From NCBI GenBank assembly GCA_905221605.1, contig CAJNDS010002622.1, positions 295,001 to 320,000 on the forward strand: DNA of 25,000 bases. The letters run 5' to 3'. This document shows positions 1-7,787 of this stretch, one piece after another. Every line of letters starts with the position of its first letter. Position 1 is the stretch's first letter. Under the pieces are notes generated by a model. The model was not told the DNA's origin and searched no databases. It worked only from the letters and a program-made list of their open reading frames with translations. The position numbers and the translations under genes were made by a program. Source of the stretch: Symbiodinium natans. Its lineage: Eukaryota; Sar; Dinophyceae; Suessiales; Symbiodiniaceae.

Positions 1-66
1 CAGGAAACTGCCCCCCCCCCCCCCCCCACACATACACACACACCCACACACAGAGAGACACACACT
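1..66. repeat. Poly-C and CA/CACC/GA microsatellite at the window start
   Basis: A run of about 17 C is followed by CA-rich and then AGAGA simple sequence. No coding content is seen. The preceding bases (caggaaactgccc) recur near 16782 next to another island. Confidence 0.9.
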
Positions 67-163
67 AGGGTACTTGAAGTTTCTGCCAAAAAAGGTCCAA
101 GACGTCCAAAATCCCCGGATCTACGGGCTGAGTTTCTTATTCCACGTATATGTTCGCTTGAAG

Positions 164-210
164 CTGCGACGGCGGGCATGTCGGGACCTGATTCGGAAAA
201 TGACACCCAG
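164..210 (+). CDS. Possible short exon, unrecognised
   Basis: The island reads LRRRACRDLIRKMTPS in the frame starting at 164. It is preceded by a possible acceptor (cgcttgaag) and followed at once by a CCCTAAA-type tract. A second open frame (EAATAGMSGPDSEND) overlaps, so the frame is uncertain. It is too short for any functional assignment. Confidence 0.22.
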
Positions 211-212
211 CC

Positions 213-247
213 CCCTAAAACCCTAAAAACTAAACCCTAAACCCTTG
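213..247 (-). repeat. Telomere-type repeat block, CCCTAAA orientation, degenerate
   Basis: Three to four units of CCCTAAA or CCCTAAAA with an internal variant. It lies directly downstream of a possible exon. Confidence 0.85.
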
Positions 248-313
248 GCCCAGTCTAACGAAGCTAAGGTTTTCAGGTTTCCGGTTCACGGTAGAGCCGT
301 CGAGGGTTTTTAG

Positions 314-457
314 GGTCTTAGGGTTATGAGCCCTTCGAAAGCCCGTAGCCGGATGTTGATGTGGAGGTGCTTTGAAACTCCTTTGCACCGGACATCCGTC
401 CATGACCTCAGCGTGCTCAGTGGGCCTGGTGTGGGATTCGGGTGTGTCTGTGGTTAG
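314..457 (+). CDS. Possible exon or open island, unrecognised
   Basis: The plus frame is open from 314 to the TAG at 455-457 and contains an ATG at 326. The product has R-, M- and W-rich stretches (ARSRMLMWRCFETPLHR). An open frame also exists on the minus strand (230-496), but it runs through the repeat blocks, so the plus reading is preferred weakly. No splice sites are convincing. Confidence 0.2.
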   Translation, partial: GLRVMSPSKARSRMLMWRCFETPLHRTSVHDLSVLSGPGVGFGCVCG

Positions 458-523
458 GGCTTGCAGTTTGGGTTGAGGGTTCTCACTGCTTGACATTGTG
501 CTCGGTGGTTGGCATGAATGTAT

Positions 524-546
524 CCCTAAACCCTAAACCCTAAACA
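524..546 (-). repeat. Telomere-type repeat, CCCTAAA orientation, about 3 units
   Basis: Perfect CCCTAAA units followed by decayed variants (acactcaacactcaac). Confidence 0.9.
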
Positions 547-679
547 CTCAACACTCAACCCCCAAAGCCCTAGCAACCCTTGCACCCTGCAATTCTCACA
601 GCCCCTGCAAAGCCCCAAAAAGACCCTGAACCCCCTCAACGCCCTTTGGTCCGAAACCTTGAGGCCGAGGCCCTAAGGG

Positions 680-775
680 GTTTAGGGTTTAGGCTTTGGG
701 GTTTAGGGTTTAGGGTTTAGGGTTTAGGGTTTAGGGTTTGGGGGTTTAGGGTTCAGGGTTCAGGGTTCAGGGTTT
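680..775 (+). repeat. Telomere-type repeat array, TTTAGGG orientation
   Basis: About twelve units of TTTAGGG with variants GGTTCAGGG and GGGGTTTAGGG. It lies upstream of a coding-like island, opposite to the usual orientation in this window. Confidence 0.92.
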
Positions 776-799
776 AAGCCCGAAGCCCTAAGCCCAAGG

Positions 800-908
800 C
801 TCGCTGGCAAGAATCGGCGCCTCCTCGTGACGCGGCTCGGGGCGCCGGAGTCGATTCTGGCTGCGATGAGGCGGCGTCACGGGGATCGCTTTGCAGGGCT
901 TGGGGAAG
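800..908 (+). CDS. Exon-like island, unrecognised
   Basis: The frame from 800 reads LAGKNRRLLVTRLGAPES, then an Arg-rich stretch ending RRRHGDRFAGLG. It has good GC-rich third positions and stays open until a TAG inside the following GTTTAGGG. A donor could lie at that repeat (GGGGAA|GTTTAGG). No clear acceptor is seen. The antisense frame (774-1133) is a proline-rich shadow of the G-rich DNA downstream. Confidence 0.35.
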
Positions 909-964
909 TTTAGGGCTCACACCGTTGTACCGCTTGAGACGTTTGAAGTTTTGTTTTGTTTCTT

Positions 965-994
965 GGGGGGTGGGGGGTGGGGGGTGGGGTGGGT
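965..994 (+). repeat. G-run tract, potential G-quadruplex
   Basis: Four or more runs of 4-6 G separated by single T residues, inside non-coding DNA. Further G-rich tracts lie at 1040-1062 and 1355-1377. Confidence 0.85.
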
Positions 995-1182
995 GTATAG
1001 AGTTCGATGGTTTCTTGGGCTTAAGGCGTTTTTGTTGGGGGGAAGGCGGGGGGGGTTGGGAGTCGGCGGAAGTCTTCGGTTTGCTTTTGGTCCATGGTTC
1101 CGGGTCTTGGGGTGGAGGGCTCCAGGGGTTCAAGGGATCTGTTGAGGACTGAGGGGACAGAACAACCCACCCTTCCTTTCAG

Positions 1183-1257
1183 CAACCCCAAGTTCAGACA
1201 GTTGCGGGCCTTGCTGGCCAAAAGGTCCCCCAAGCTCTCGACTTTGGGAAATCTCAT
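1183..1257 (+). CDS. Probable internal exon, unrecognised
   Basis: The acceptor is ccttcctttcag with a good pyrimidine tract. One base precedes the frame, which reads NPKFRQLRALLAKRSPKL and then STLGNLM, basic and amphipathic. A GTCTTG at 1258 could be the donor. The in-frame stop is at 1265. The island is isolated, so the gene is not identified. Confidence 0.42.
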
Positions 1258-1659
1258 GTCTTGTTGAGTCAGGCAGTGCCCTGGACCCTAGTCCTGAAGT
1301 CCTAAACGCTGCAAAGCAGGAATCACGCAGAGGACATCGAGGCAGGACGGACGTGGGGCGGGCGGGGGGGGGGGTGGAAGGCGCAGAGAGGGAGTGCTTG
1401 GGCGAAATGTGCTTAAGGGCTCGCTCTCTTGTGTCATTTCGGGTTTAGGGTTCAGGGTGTGGATCCAGGGTCCACAATCAGAGGTAGATCGTGGTTGCAC
1501 CAAAAGCAGTTGGGACATCGCTGATGCTGCCCTAGAAGTCCCTGGTATGATTCACGCTACTAAAGCCCCTACAGCCTTAAAGCCGCAAATCACAAAACCC
1601 CGGAAGCCCTAAATCCCTGAAAGCCTTTGCCCCATCTTAATGTAAACAGCCCGGGGCTT

Positions 1660-1711
1660 GACCTCAAAGTCTGGGCACTTGTTTGGTTGCCCAGGCCTTG
1701 GAACGCAGCAG
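1660..1711 (+). CDS. Probable exon ending at a consensus donor
   Basis: The exon ends in GCAGCAG and is followed by gtaagt, the best 5' splice site in the window. The frame is Trp-rich (KVWALVWLPRPWNAA) and continues in phase into the exon at 1786. The left border is uncertain. It may be an acceptor near 1694 (ttgcccag), which would leave a 17-nt micro-exon. Confidence 0.4.
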
Positions 1712-1785
1712 GTAAGTTGTCTGTAAATCTACAAAGATCAAATACAAATTATTATGTTGATGTGAAAATGTTTCGTTTATCGCAG
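1712..1785 (+). other. Candidate 74-nt GT-AG intron
   Basis: It starts gtaagttg and ends ttcgtttatcgcag. It is clearly more AT-rich than its flanks and contains no telomere-type repeat, unlike most introns here. Confidence 0.45.
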
Positions 1786-1866
1786 TCCGAAAGTGGCCTG
1801 TGTGGAAGAGGAGTCGGAAGGGAGAGGCACCGGAATGGGACCCCGCCAACTCACGGAGCGAGAATC
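1786..1866 (+). CDS. Probable exon, Trp/Arg-rich, unrecognised
   Basis: It begins after the cgcag acceptor with two bases completing the codon split by the upstream intron. It reads RKWPVWKRSRKGEAPEWDP and then ANSRSEN. The frame stays open to a TGA at 2022, so the exon may be longer. A GTGTTT at 1867 is one possible donor. No family is recognised. Confidence 0.4.
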
Positions 1867-2024
1867 GTGTTTTTACTTATATTTTTCCAGCTGTGCATTG
1901 GGTTTGCACAGCTGGGCGCGTAGTCAAGAGGCATGAAGGGCCATCCGGGCACCAATCAAGGGAGCGTGTGATATCGTGCGACTTTTTTTATTTTTGGTAT
2001 AACAGGTTTGGGGTAGCGAAATGA

Positions 2025-2318
2025 GCTGTGTCTTTTTCTCAGACTGTCGGACAGATGCCTTGCCTCGAGCACTTACCGGCGAACACGTACACTAATACCC
2101 TAAGTGGCTACCCTTTTTTCCATTTTCTCACGGCTAGCTCTTCTCATAACACCCCAAGTGTGGAACGAAAGCCTTAAACCTAATCCCTGTATCCAGGTTT
2201 GGCGAGAAGCTTGCGGTGCGTTGCGGGCCGTCGCGCACAAGAACCCGGTCATGGGCCCATGAGGGGTGCTTTTAGGGTCTAGGGTTGAGGGCTGTCCCCA
2301 GCTCTCCCTATTACGACA
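2025..2318. other. No gene seen
   Basis: Mixed-composition DNA with scattered single TTTAGGG-like words (for example 2271-2286). No open frame with convincing borders. Confidence 0.5.
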
Positions 2319-2379
2319 CCTAACCCTAAAGCCTAACCCTAAACCCTAGATTTCTAAACCCTATAAACCCTAAACCCTG
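2319..2379 (-). repeat. Telomere-type repeat, CCCTAAA/CCTAAC variants
   Basis: About six units, several decayed to CCTAACCCTAAAG, interrupted by TTTCTAAACCCTATAAACC. Confidence 0.85.
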
Positions 2380-2536
2380 AATCGCAGTCTGGCCCTCAAA
2401 CCTGGAAGTTCCCTCCTTGGGAGCTGTTGGGGGGACCCCCGAATCTCCATGAAACTCTACTATAAGCCCTCATGGATTTATGGGTTCAGGGTTTAGGGGG
2501 GTCTGTGGTTATGTAGTTCTCTCACCTATCTTCCAG

Positions 2537-2614
2537 GCCTGTGCTATTACAAGAGATGCAGGAACCGCCCTAGCACTCCACAGCCGCATTCCCGAAGACC
2601 AGCACTTGCAATGA
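2537..2614 (+). CDS. Exon-like island, unrecognised
   Basis: The acceptor is tcacctatcttccag. The frame ACAITRDAGTALALHSRIPE continues to DQHLQ and then a TGA at 2612. Without a GT donor before the stop, it could be a terminal exon of about 25 codons or a longer, mis-framed exon. Confidence 0.33.
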   Translation, partial: ACAITRDAGTALALHSRIPEDQHLQ

Positions 2615-2819
2615 CGAGTTGCGTGGTGTGCTGGCATGTTTGCCCCCTTTGTCAAGACTGGGCTTATGGCCGGCTGTGTGCTACCCGAAACCCGAATGTC
2701 AAGACTAACCGTAATCGAGGTGGTGTGCCCGTAGCATGACCCGCGGTTGGATTACTTTCTTGGCCTCCTGAAGTGGGATGCTCTGTCCCTCCTCAGTTGG
2801 GGAGATAGCAACAGAGCCC

Positions 2820-2890
2820 TTTGATAGTTTAATACTAATCAGAATAATTTTGATAATACACTATTTTTGTTATTCTCATCATTATTATGT
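2820..2890. other. AT-rich stretch
   Basis: A TAATA/ATTAT-rich stretch in otherwise GC-balanced DNA. It has no coding potential and could be intronic. Confidence 0.5.
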
Positions 2891-2914
2891 ACTCTCTAAC
2901 CCTTAGCGCTCCAG

Positions 2915-3013
2915 AACCTTGTCGCCAGTGCGCTGCCCCTCCCGCAGCGCGTCCGGGGTGTCCCCAAGACCCGACAAAGCCTACGCCCGAGCCCTTGGGC
3001 CCGAGAAAGGCCA
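2915..3013 (+). CDS. Exon-like island, unrecognised
   Basis: The acceptor is cttagcgctccag. Two frames are open. The better one by composition reads SASGVSPRPDKAYARALG and then PEKGQ. Several GT words (3012, 3021) could be donors. A CCCTAAA block follows, against the usual orientation. Confidence 0.3.
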
Positions 3014-3032
3014 AGTCGCAAGTCCCGTGGAC

Positions 3033-3090
3033 CCCCTAAACCCTAAACCCTAAACCCTACACCCCTAAAACCCTAAACCCTCAAAACCCT
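3033..3090 (-). repeat. Telomere-type repeat, CCCTAAA orientation
   Basis: Three perfect units followed by ACCCCTAAAACCCTAAACCCTC variants. It lies just upstream of the exon at 3109. Confidence 0.9.
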
Positions 3091-3108
3091 GAGATTCGCT
3101 CGTTTCAG

Positions 3109-3175
3109 GCTGGGGCCCGGCGCATCATCGAGAATGGCGGCTTCCCTCTTTGCATGGAGGCGGGACTTTGGGAGG
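3109..3175 (+). CDS. Probable internal exon, unrecognised
   Basis: The acceptor is gattcgctcgtttcag. The frame reads AGARRIIENGGFPLCMEAGL and then WE, in phase 0. The donor is GAGG|GTTAGA, where the following TAG would be the in-frame stop. It is flanked by CCCTAAA upstream and a TTTATATAGGG-type array downstream. Confidence 0.42.
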
Positions 3176-3190
3176 GTTAGAAGGTGTGAG

Positions 3191-3375
3191 GGTTATAGGG
3201 TTTATATAGGGTTTATATAGGGTTTGTATAGGGTTTATATAGGGCTATAGGGTTTATATAGGGTTATAGGGTTCAGGGTTTGGGGGTTTTAGGGTTATAG
3301 GGTTTATATAGGGTTTAGGGGTCAGGGTTTGGAGGTTTTAAGGTTTGGGAGGTTTTTAGGGGTTTAGGGTTGAGG
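3191..3375 (+). repeat. Derived array of GGGTTTATATA units
   Basis: At least six units of GGGTTTATATA or GGGTTATA alternate with TTTAGGG-like words. It looks like a local expansion of a mutated telomere unit that gained TATA. Confidence 0.85.
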
Positions 3376-4103
3376 GCTCTAGGGTTTGATGCAGCAGTGC
3401 TCATAGGGGTTTAGTTTTTGTTGGGGGGTTAGGGGTTTGGTTCATGGGCAGCGAAAGCAGGCAGGGTTTGCAGGTGCCCCAACCCACCCCCCCCCCACCC
3501 AAAAAAATAACATCACCCCCCCTCACAAGAATAAGATGGTTCTAATAGTCATCCTACTTTGATCCCTGCTTACCAATGAGATGCTGTCGTCTTTGTTGAA
3601 GCCTGGGGGGGTTGAGGGGTCATTGGGTGATCCTGTCACCGGGGGGCCGGCAAGACCAGGCCCTTGAGATACCAGACGAAGCTGTAAGCAGTCGGAGGCC
3701 CAGCCGTCATGCGACCGCAGGCGTCCCCGGGGTCTTCAGGGTATTGCGGGCTCGGGGTCTTCACTTTTCAGGTGGAGAGCGGCCCTGAAACCCTGGATCC
3801 CCAAAAAGCGCGCAAGCTTGTTTTGCAGGTTTTTGCTTTCTTTTGTCGCCTCCAACTGAACCGCAAAGGGTTTCTCAAACCCACCTTAAACTAAGCCCTC
3901 TAAACCTTCAACCCCCTCATGTCAGTCGAACTGTGGGGAAGTATGGCGATTCCAGGGTTTAGGGTCTCTGGTATAGAGTCTGTGTTTGCTCTGTCCCTAC
4001 AAGAGTCTTCAGTCCCTGCTTCTCACAAAGTGTCACAAAGGGTTTGCAAAGTTCAGGGGGTGCCAGGATAAGGCTTGGAGGGTTTTCGCGAGCTTAGGTA
4101 CAG
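3376..4103. other. Mostly non-coding interval
   Basis: It contains a C-rich run (3483-3497), single TTTAGGG-like words and an open frame at 3709-3894 of low quality (MRPQASPGSSGYCGLG), which I do not call as a gene. Confidence 0.5.
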
Positions 4104-4141
4104 CTTCGAAGGCCATCGCCGAGATGCGCTGCGCGTCACAG
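4104..4141 (+). CDS. Possible short exon with AG|GC donor
   Basis: It follows acceptor-like taggtacag. The frame SKAIAEMRCASQ ends at CACAG before GCCATC, a possible GC donor. A longer open frame in another phase (4075-4422) covers the same DNA with poorer composition. Confidence 0.28.
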
Positions 4142-4223
4142 GCCATCTGCTTACGCTGACTTGGGGCAAATTGCTAAGCCGTCCAGCTCTAGGCTTGCAT
4201 CGGCGCTCCTGGCTTTCTTCCAG

Positions 4224-4248
4224 AGACCGGAAGAGTTACAGGACGAAG
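4224..4248 (+). CDS. Possible micro-exon
   Basis: The acceptor is ggctttcttccag and the coding stretch RPEELQDE ends at GAAG before gttact. It is 25 nt long and has little evidence beyond its borders. Confidence 0.25.
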
Positions 4249-4285
4249 GTTACTTTTATCCCTGAAACCCTCGTGCACCAAAAAG

Positions 4286-4333
4286 AACCTCGAGAAAGTC
4301 TGGCTCGAGCTGCTCCCACAGCGGAGGTTCCTG
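4286..4333 (+). CDS. Exon-like island ending at gtaggt
   Basis: It reads NLEKVWLELLPQRRFL, an amphipathic helix, in phase 0, and ends at a strong donor (TTCCTG|gtaggt). A second helix-like frame follows at 4348-4400 (SGHADRLVELFLQLLCWAF), but the gap would be too short for an intron. Only one of the two can be right as drawn. Confidence 0.35.
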
Positions 4334-4418
4334 GTAGGTGCGCCCAGGCGCCATGTCGGGGCATGCAGATCGGCTCGTGGAGCTGTTTCTGCAGCTGCTT
4401 TGCTGGGCTTTTTGCGGT

Positions 4419-4500
4419 TTAGGGTTTTAGGCCAGTTTAGGGTCAGGGTTCAGGGTTACGGTGTGGGGTTTAGGGTTAGGGTTTAAGGTTTTAGGGTGTT
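4419..4500 (+). repeat. Telomere-type repeat, TTTAGGG orientation, degenerate
   Basis: Roughly eight TTTAGGG-like units with TTTTAGG, GGTCAGGG and GGTGTGGGG variants, downstream of the preceding island. Confidence 0.85.
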
Positions 4501-5007
4501 CAGGGCTCCCCCTTCCATGGCTAGATACTTCTACAGCCTGACAGAATTAGGGGGGGTTGGGGCGGACTCACGACGCTTTGCCGTAGCCGTTTGTGCCGGG
4601 ATTTTTTTGCAGGGTTTGGGCCTTGACAAGGTTGGGGAGTTTGGTGCTTTTGTCTTGATGAGGGCCCCTCAGGGGCTTGTGGTCAGGGTTTTTGGGTGTT
4701 TGACCTCCAGACCTTGCGGTGTAAGGTGCAAAGGTTTTGCCCCACCCCTCTCAAGCCAAAGTGTGGAGCTTGACAACCGCCTAGGGTAGTTATGGAGTAA
4801 ACGCAAGCCTTAGACCCGTTATCCAAAATGAGGGAAAACAGGCAAAGTGAGTCCCCAGGTCGGCGCGAGGGGATGGTTCCAGCGCATCCCGGATGCAGCG
4901 TGAAAGCCTGTCTCAGTTTAGGAGGTCGGGCGCGCGATGCCCTGCGCCGTTGTGGTGCAGGACATGCATAGATTCAGACATATAGTGGGATCCCAGGAGG
5001 TTGTCAG

Positions 5008-5163
5008 AACGCCGCAAAATGTTGGCGACACCTGCAGGCGACCATGCAAGTCCCAGACGAGGAAGGCGTGCAGCGTGCCCTCGCCCACATGGAGGCCCCA
5101 CCATGGCAATGGCCCAGGACTCCGCCTGAAATGGCAGTCATCAGGGACTTCTGTGTCCTCTAA
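5008..5163 (+). CDS. Possible exon or gene fragment
   Basis: After the acceptor-like ggttgtcag the frame reads NAAKCWRHLQATMQ, VPDEEGVQRALAHMEAPPWQ and WPRTPPEMAVIRD, then TAA at 5161. Codon bias is good. The same frame is open upstream from 4801 to a TAG near 4969, so an intron or a broken gene is possible. Two minus-strand frames here are shadows. Confidence 0.32.
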   Translation, partial: NAAKCWRHLQATMQVPDEEGVQRALAHMEAPPWQWPRTPPEMAVIRDFCVL

Positions 5164-5297
5164 ACAGTGCACTAGCCAGCCACACCAACCAATCATGGTA
5201 AGAGAACAGTTTTCGGTGCAAAGATGCAACGCTCATACCAAAACCTGGAGTATTCGTATATTGTTACCCTACGATTGACATGAGTGGAATACCACAC

Positions 5298-5320
5298 ATA
5301 CATATATATATATATATACA
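5298..5320. repeat. (TA)n microsatellite
   Basis: About nine TA dinucleotides after CACACATACA. Confidence 0.95.
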
Positions 5321-5334
5321 AAGACCCTTGGGAG

Positions 5335-5417
5335 GCAATGCTCACCAGCGAGGATGCGGTTTCCGTGGTGGGCTCTCCAGCGGCGACTTTCGTTTGCCTA
5401 GGCCGGGCTCCACAGCG
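5335..5417 (+). CDS. Exon-like island, unrecognised
   Basis: It starts after ttgggag in phase 0 and reads AMLTSEDAVSVVGSPAATFV and then CLGRAPQR, with strong coding composition. The donor may be AGCG|GTTTAA. A TTTAGGG block begins 20 bp downstream. Confidence 0.4.
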
Positions 5418-5436
5418 GTTTAATTTAAGGTTGGCG

Positions 5437-5484
5437 GTTTGGGGTTTACGGTTTATCTAGGGTTTAGGGTTTAGGGTTTAGGGT
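5437..5484 (+). repeat. Telomere-type repeat, TTTAGGG orientation
   Basis: Three perfect units preceded by decayed GGGGTTTACGG units. Confidence 0.9.
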
Positions 5485-5486
5485 AA

Positions 5487-5640
5487 AAGACCCGCTTTGG
5501 GAAGGCGGCCGTTCAACAAGTCCCCGGTGCAATAGAGGCTTTCGGGGTTTGAAACCTGTTAAAGGCCTTGAGACTTGCCGCTGGCAACGGCGATGGATTT
5601 GCTCCAGGAACGAAGAGACAACACAAGATTGGAGGCTTAG
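5487..5640 (+). CDS. Two weak exon-like islands
   Basis: Island one (5487-5546) reads KTRFGKAAVQQVPGAIEAFG up to GTTTGA. Island two (about 5575-5635) reads LPLATAMDLLQERRDNTR and then LEA before a TAG. Both have coding-like composition but no clear acceptors. The minus-strand open frames at 5464-5764 read through the repeats and are less likely. Confidence 0.25.
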
Positions 5641-5772
5641 TGCTGTGTAAACGCAATCCCCAATTACGGAAGCTAGAACCATGAGGGATCGGGACCCCAT
5701 CAGCCCCTGAGCCTACCCCAGACTCCCTCAACTTGTCAACACTCAACCCCTTATTGCCATGCATACCCTATA

Positions 5773-5808
5773 CTTAAAACCTTACGTATAAGTACCCATG
5801 AACCTCCC
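5773..5808. mobile_element. Truncated end of the palindromic MITE-like element
   Basis: The sequence ataagtacccatgaacctcc matches the right terminal inverted repeat of the element copies at 16617, 19126 and 20794, with one extra C. No left end is present. A CCCTAAA tract begins directly after it. Confidence 0.6.
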
Positions 5809-5811
5809 GAA

Positions 5812-5998
5812 ACCCTAAACCCGAAACCCTGAACCCTAAACCCTAACCCTAAACGTTTAAACCCTAAGCCCTAAACCCTAAACCCTAAACCCTAAACCCT
5901 AAACCCTAAACCCTAAACCCTAAACCCTAAACCCTAAACCGTCTCGTACCGGGGCAGTCCGGGCCTAAACCCTAAACCCCAAACCCTAACCCTCCCAT
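5812..5998 (-). repeat. Telomere-type repeat array, CCCTAAA orientation
   Basis: It contains a perfect run of about ten units (5869-5940), with decayed units on the left and a second short block after a 26-bp unique insert. It lies upstream of the TPR-like exon at 6037. Confidence 0.95.
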
Positions 5999-6036
5999 AT
6001 AAGAACCCTGTAAAAGATGCTCGTGGCAAGCGCCAG

Positions 6037-6095
6037 GGATGGCCTTGGAAGAGAAGCCCAAGCTGCAGTCAGCGGCCGTCGGCTGCTACGAGAAG
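6037..6095 (+). CDS. Exon 1 of a TPR-like chain (partial gene)
   Basis: The acceptor is gtggcaagcgccag. Two bases precede the frame, which reads MALEEKPKLQSAAVGCYEK and ends at GAGAAG before GCCGGGG, a GC donor. Spliced to 6904 it continues as ALEYVGRPGHTEPWEH, so that YEKALE forms at the junction, the typical second-helix motif of a tetratricopeptide repeat. TPRs are helical pairs that serve protein-protein contacts. The motif and phase fit are seen. The TPR assignment is inference. If unspliced, the frame stops at TGA 6108. Confidence 0.5.
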
Positions 6096-6110
6096 GCCGG
6101 GGGGGCTTGA

Positions 6111-6164
6111 TAGGGTTTAGGGTTTAGGGTTTAGGGTTTAGGGTTTATAGGGTTTTAGGGTTTC
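6111..6164 (+). repeat. Telomere-type repeat, TTTAGGG orientation
   Basis: About seven units starting 15 bp downstream of the TPR-like exon. Confidence 0.93.
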
Positions 6165-6318
6165 GGAACTGGCACACGGGTAGTTCAGGGGCCTATAAGG
6201 GGTATAAAAGGGTCTTATGTAGGGTTCGCGCTTGGGCCTTCAGGTGACCAGGACTCCTTGGATTACCGGCCTTGGGTTTTAGAGGGCGATGTCCACCAGC
6301 TCCTCACACAGATGCTGC
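6165..6318. other. Intron-like DNA
   Basis: Decayed TATAAGGGG/TTTAGGG words. No convincing frame. Confidence 0.5.
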
Positions 6319-6372
6319 TTTAGGGTTTGTAGGGTCTGTAGGATTTAGGGTTTAGGGTTTAGGGTTTAGGGT
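6319..6372 (+). repeat. Telomere-type repeat, TTTAGGG orientation
   Basis: Four perfect units, with TTTGTAGGG variants at the left. Confidence 0.9.
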
Positions 6373-6776
6373 AGTGGCACAAGGGTTCCGGGACTGGCAA
6401 AAGGGTCAATTCGCAGTCTTCGAATTTAGGGATCAGGATATACGGACAAACGTCATTGGACTTTCAACTGGAGGCTGAAGCACAGTGTCTGGCGCACTCT
6501 TTAACGTGGATACAATTGGATTCCACACACTGTTCTCTTATAGTCCTCATGCGTACTTGTTCCGATGATCTTCTTTGTTGCTTGATTTGTTGGCGGATTT
6601 GTTTAGTCATTTTCGTGCATGCGCGCAGACAGACTACAGGATTTAAAGTGTGTTGCCCCCACAACGCCTATCACATAGCCCATATTCCTCTTAGGTTCTC
6701 ATGCTCCCTCCAACAAAGGATCAGCTCAAATGACGCATCTCGTTTTGTTGTCCTGTAGAAGACACCCCTCGTGCAT
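6373..6776. other. No gene called
   Basis: Open frames exist on both strands (6456-6758 plus, 6464-6664 minus), but composition is unremarkable and borders are absent. If the TPR-like chain is right, this is intron. Confidence 0.45.
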
Positions 6777-6894
6777 CCCTAAGCCCTGCACCCTAAACCC
6801 TTGCAAAACCCTAAGCCCTAAACCCCAAACCCTAAACCCTAAACCCCAAACCCTAAACCCCAAACCCTAAACCCTAGACCCTAAACCCTAAACA
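6777..6894 (-). repeat. Telomere-type repeat array, CCCTAAA orientation
   Basis: About fourteen units, mixed CCCTAAA and CCCCAAA, ending 9 bp before the next acceptor. Confidence 0.93.
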
Positions 6895-6903
6895 ACCCTC
6901 CAG

Positions 6904-6989
6904 GCCTTGGAGTATGTGGGCCGCCCGGGTCACACCGAGCCCTGGGAGCACTGCGTCCTTCTGCAACAGCTGGGTGCTGTGTGCCTGAG
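6904..6989 (+). CDS. Exon 2 of the TPR-like chain (partial gene)
   Basis: The acceptor is aaacaaccctccag. The frame, phase 0, reads ALEYVGRPGHTEPWEHCVLL and then QQLGAVCL, ending CTGAG before GCCGGGG. This is the same donor context as the previous exon. The LxQLGxVC part fits the first helix of a following TPR. A GT donor at the repeat (7001) is the alternative end. Phase 2 at the end fits the exon at 8330 and not the island at 7687. Confidence 0.5.
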
Positions 6990-7000
6990 GCCGGGGAGGG

Positions 7001-7054
7001 GTTTAGGGTTTAGGGTTTAGGGTTTAGGGTTTAGGGTTTAAGGTTTAGGGTTTG
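7001..7054 (+). repeat. Telomere-type repeat, TTTAGGG orientation
   Basis: Six or seven units. The first unit, GTTTAGGG, abuts the coding-like sequence. Confidence 0.93.
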
Positions 7055-7080
7055 GTGTTAAGGGCTTATGGTTCAGGGTT

Positions 7081-7405
7081 TATCGAAAATCCTAAGCCGT
7101 ATGAGCCCCCATTAATAAGGCCTATTCCAAGTCTTGCTGGTGGGGTTAATACGCAACCGCCTTGAACAAAAGCTCGCATCACAGCTGCGTGATCTTGGGT
7201 TCCCGCGATGGCTTTGCGGCTCATTCTATGTTGTGATACTGCCAAATTGTTGTCGTAGTTGCTCGTGCACGTTCACCGCATGCTGCTTGACCTAACTCAA
7301 CGCGAACCTTGCAAAGACCTCTCTGTAAAAGCTGTTCTTGCCTCGCGCATATAGAGATGTTTGTCCATGCGAACAGAATGCGCTGGAGTTAGATAAAGAT
7401 ATGTA
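7081..7405. other. No gene seen
   Basis: Unique, balanced DNA, intron-like, without supported frames. Confidence 0.5.
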
Positions 7406-7445
7406 TATATGTATACACACATGCTCATATGTATACACACATGCT
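7406..7445 (+). repeat. 20-bp tandem duplication
   Basis: Two copies of atatgtatacacacatgct-type sequence with one mismatch, in a TA/CA-rich stretch. Confidence 0.9.
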
Positions 7446-7686
7446 GAACGGGCTTGTTGCAGCGTTCGATCTCACTGGTCCGGCTACGGCAGGCGTGATG
7501 TTGAAGATTCCGTGGAGTCCGATGTAACTTCTTATCCGGCGGTCTTATTGCCTGATGTCGACTTCCCATATCTAAACCCTCCGCATCGCCCCCCTTGATT
7601 GATTCAACCTCTCTGAGAGGGGGCACGAACTTTTGCAATTGTACTGGTAATGATCGAGTTTCGGGACTTGGTTAACCTGGTTGCAG

Positions 7687-7787
7687 GGGATTCTCAATGG
7701 CAAGTCAAACAGTATGGCCCGCATGCAATGGGGCGCGGCAAGAAGGTTTCGGGATAGCAATGGGCTGGGCTGTGAATCGGCTTGGAG
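7687..7787 (+). CDS. Exon-like island with good splice borders
   Basis: The acceptor is ggttaacctggttgcag and the donor is TTGGAG|gtgcct. The frame starting at the acceptor reads GILNGKSNSMARMQWGAARR and then FRDSNGLGCESAW, with GC-rich third positions. A second open frame (7697-8083, 128 codons, MASQTVWPACNGARQ) overlaps with weaker third-position bias. Phase does not fit the TPR-like chain, so it may belong to another gene or be an alternative exon. Confidence 0.42.

Noticed and set aside
774-1133. Proline-rich minus-strand open frame
   Set aside because: It is the complement of G-rich low-complexity DNA.
1867-1890. 24-nt intron between 1866 and 1891 (gtgttt to ttttccag)
   Set aside because: Too short for ordinary spliceosomal introns. 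The frame is open through it, so read-through is more likely.
4334-4347. 14-nt intron between two helix-like islands
   Set aside because: Too short to be spliced. One of the two island frames must be wrong or joined elsewhere.
5812-5998. CRISPR-like direct repeats
   Set aside because: The repeats are contiguous 7-mers without spacers and the genome is eukaryotic.
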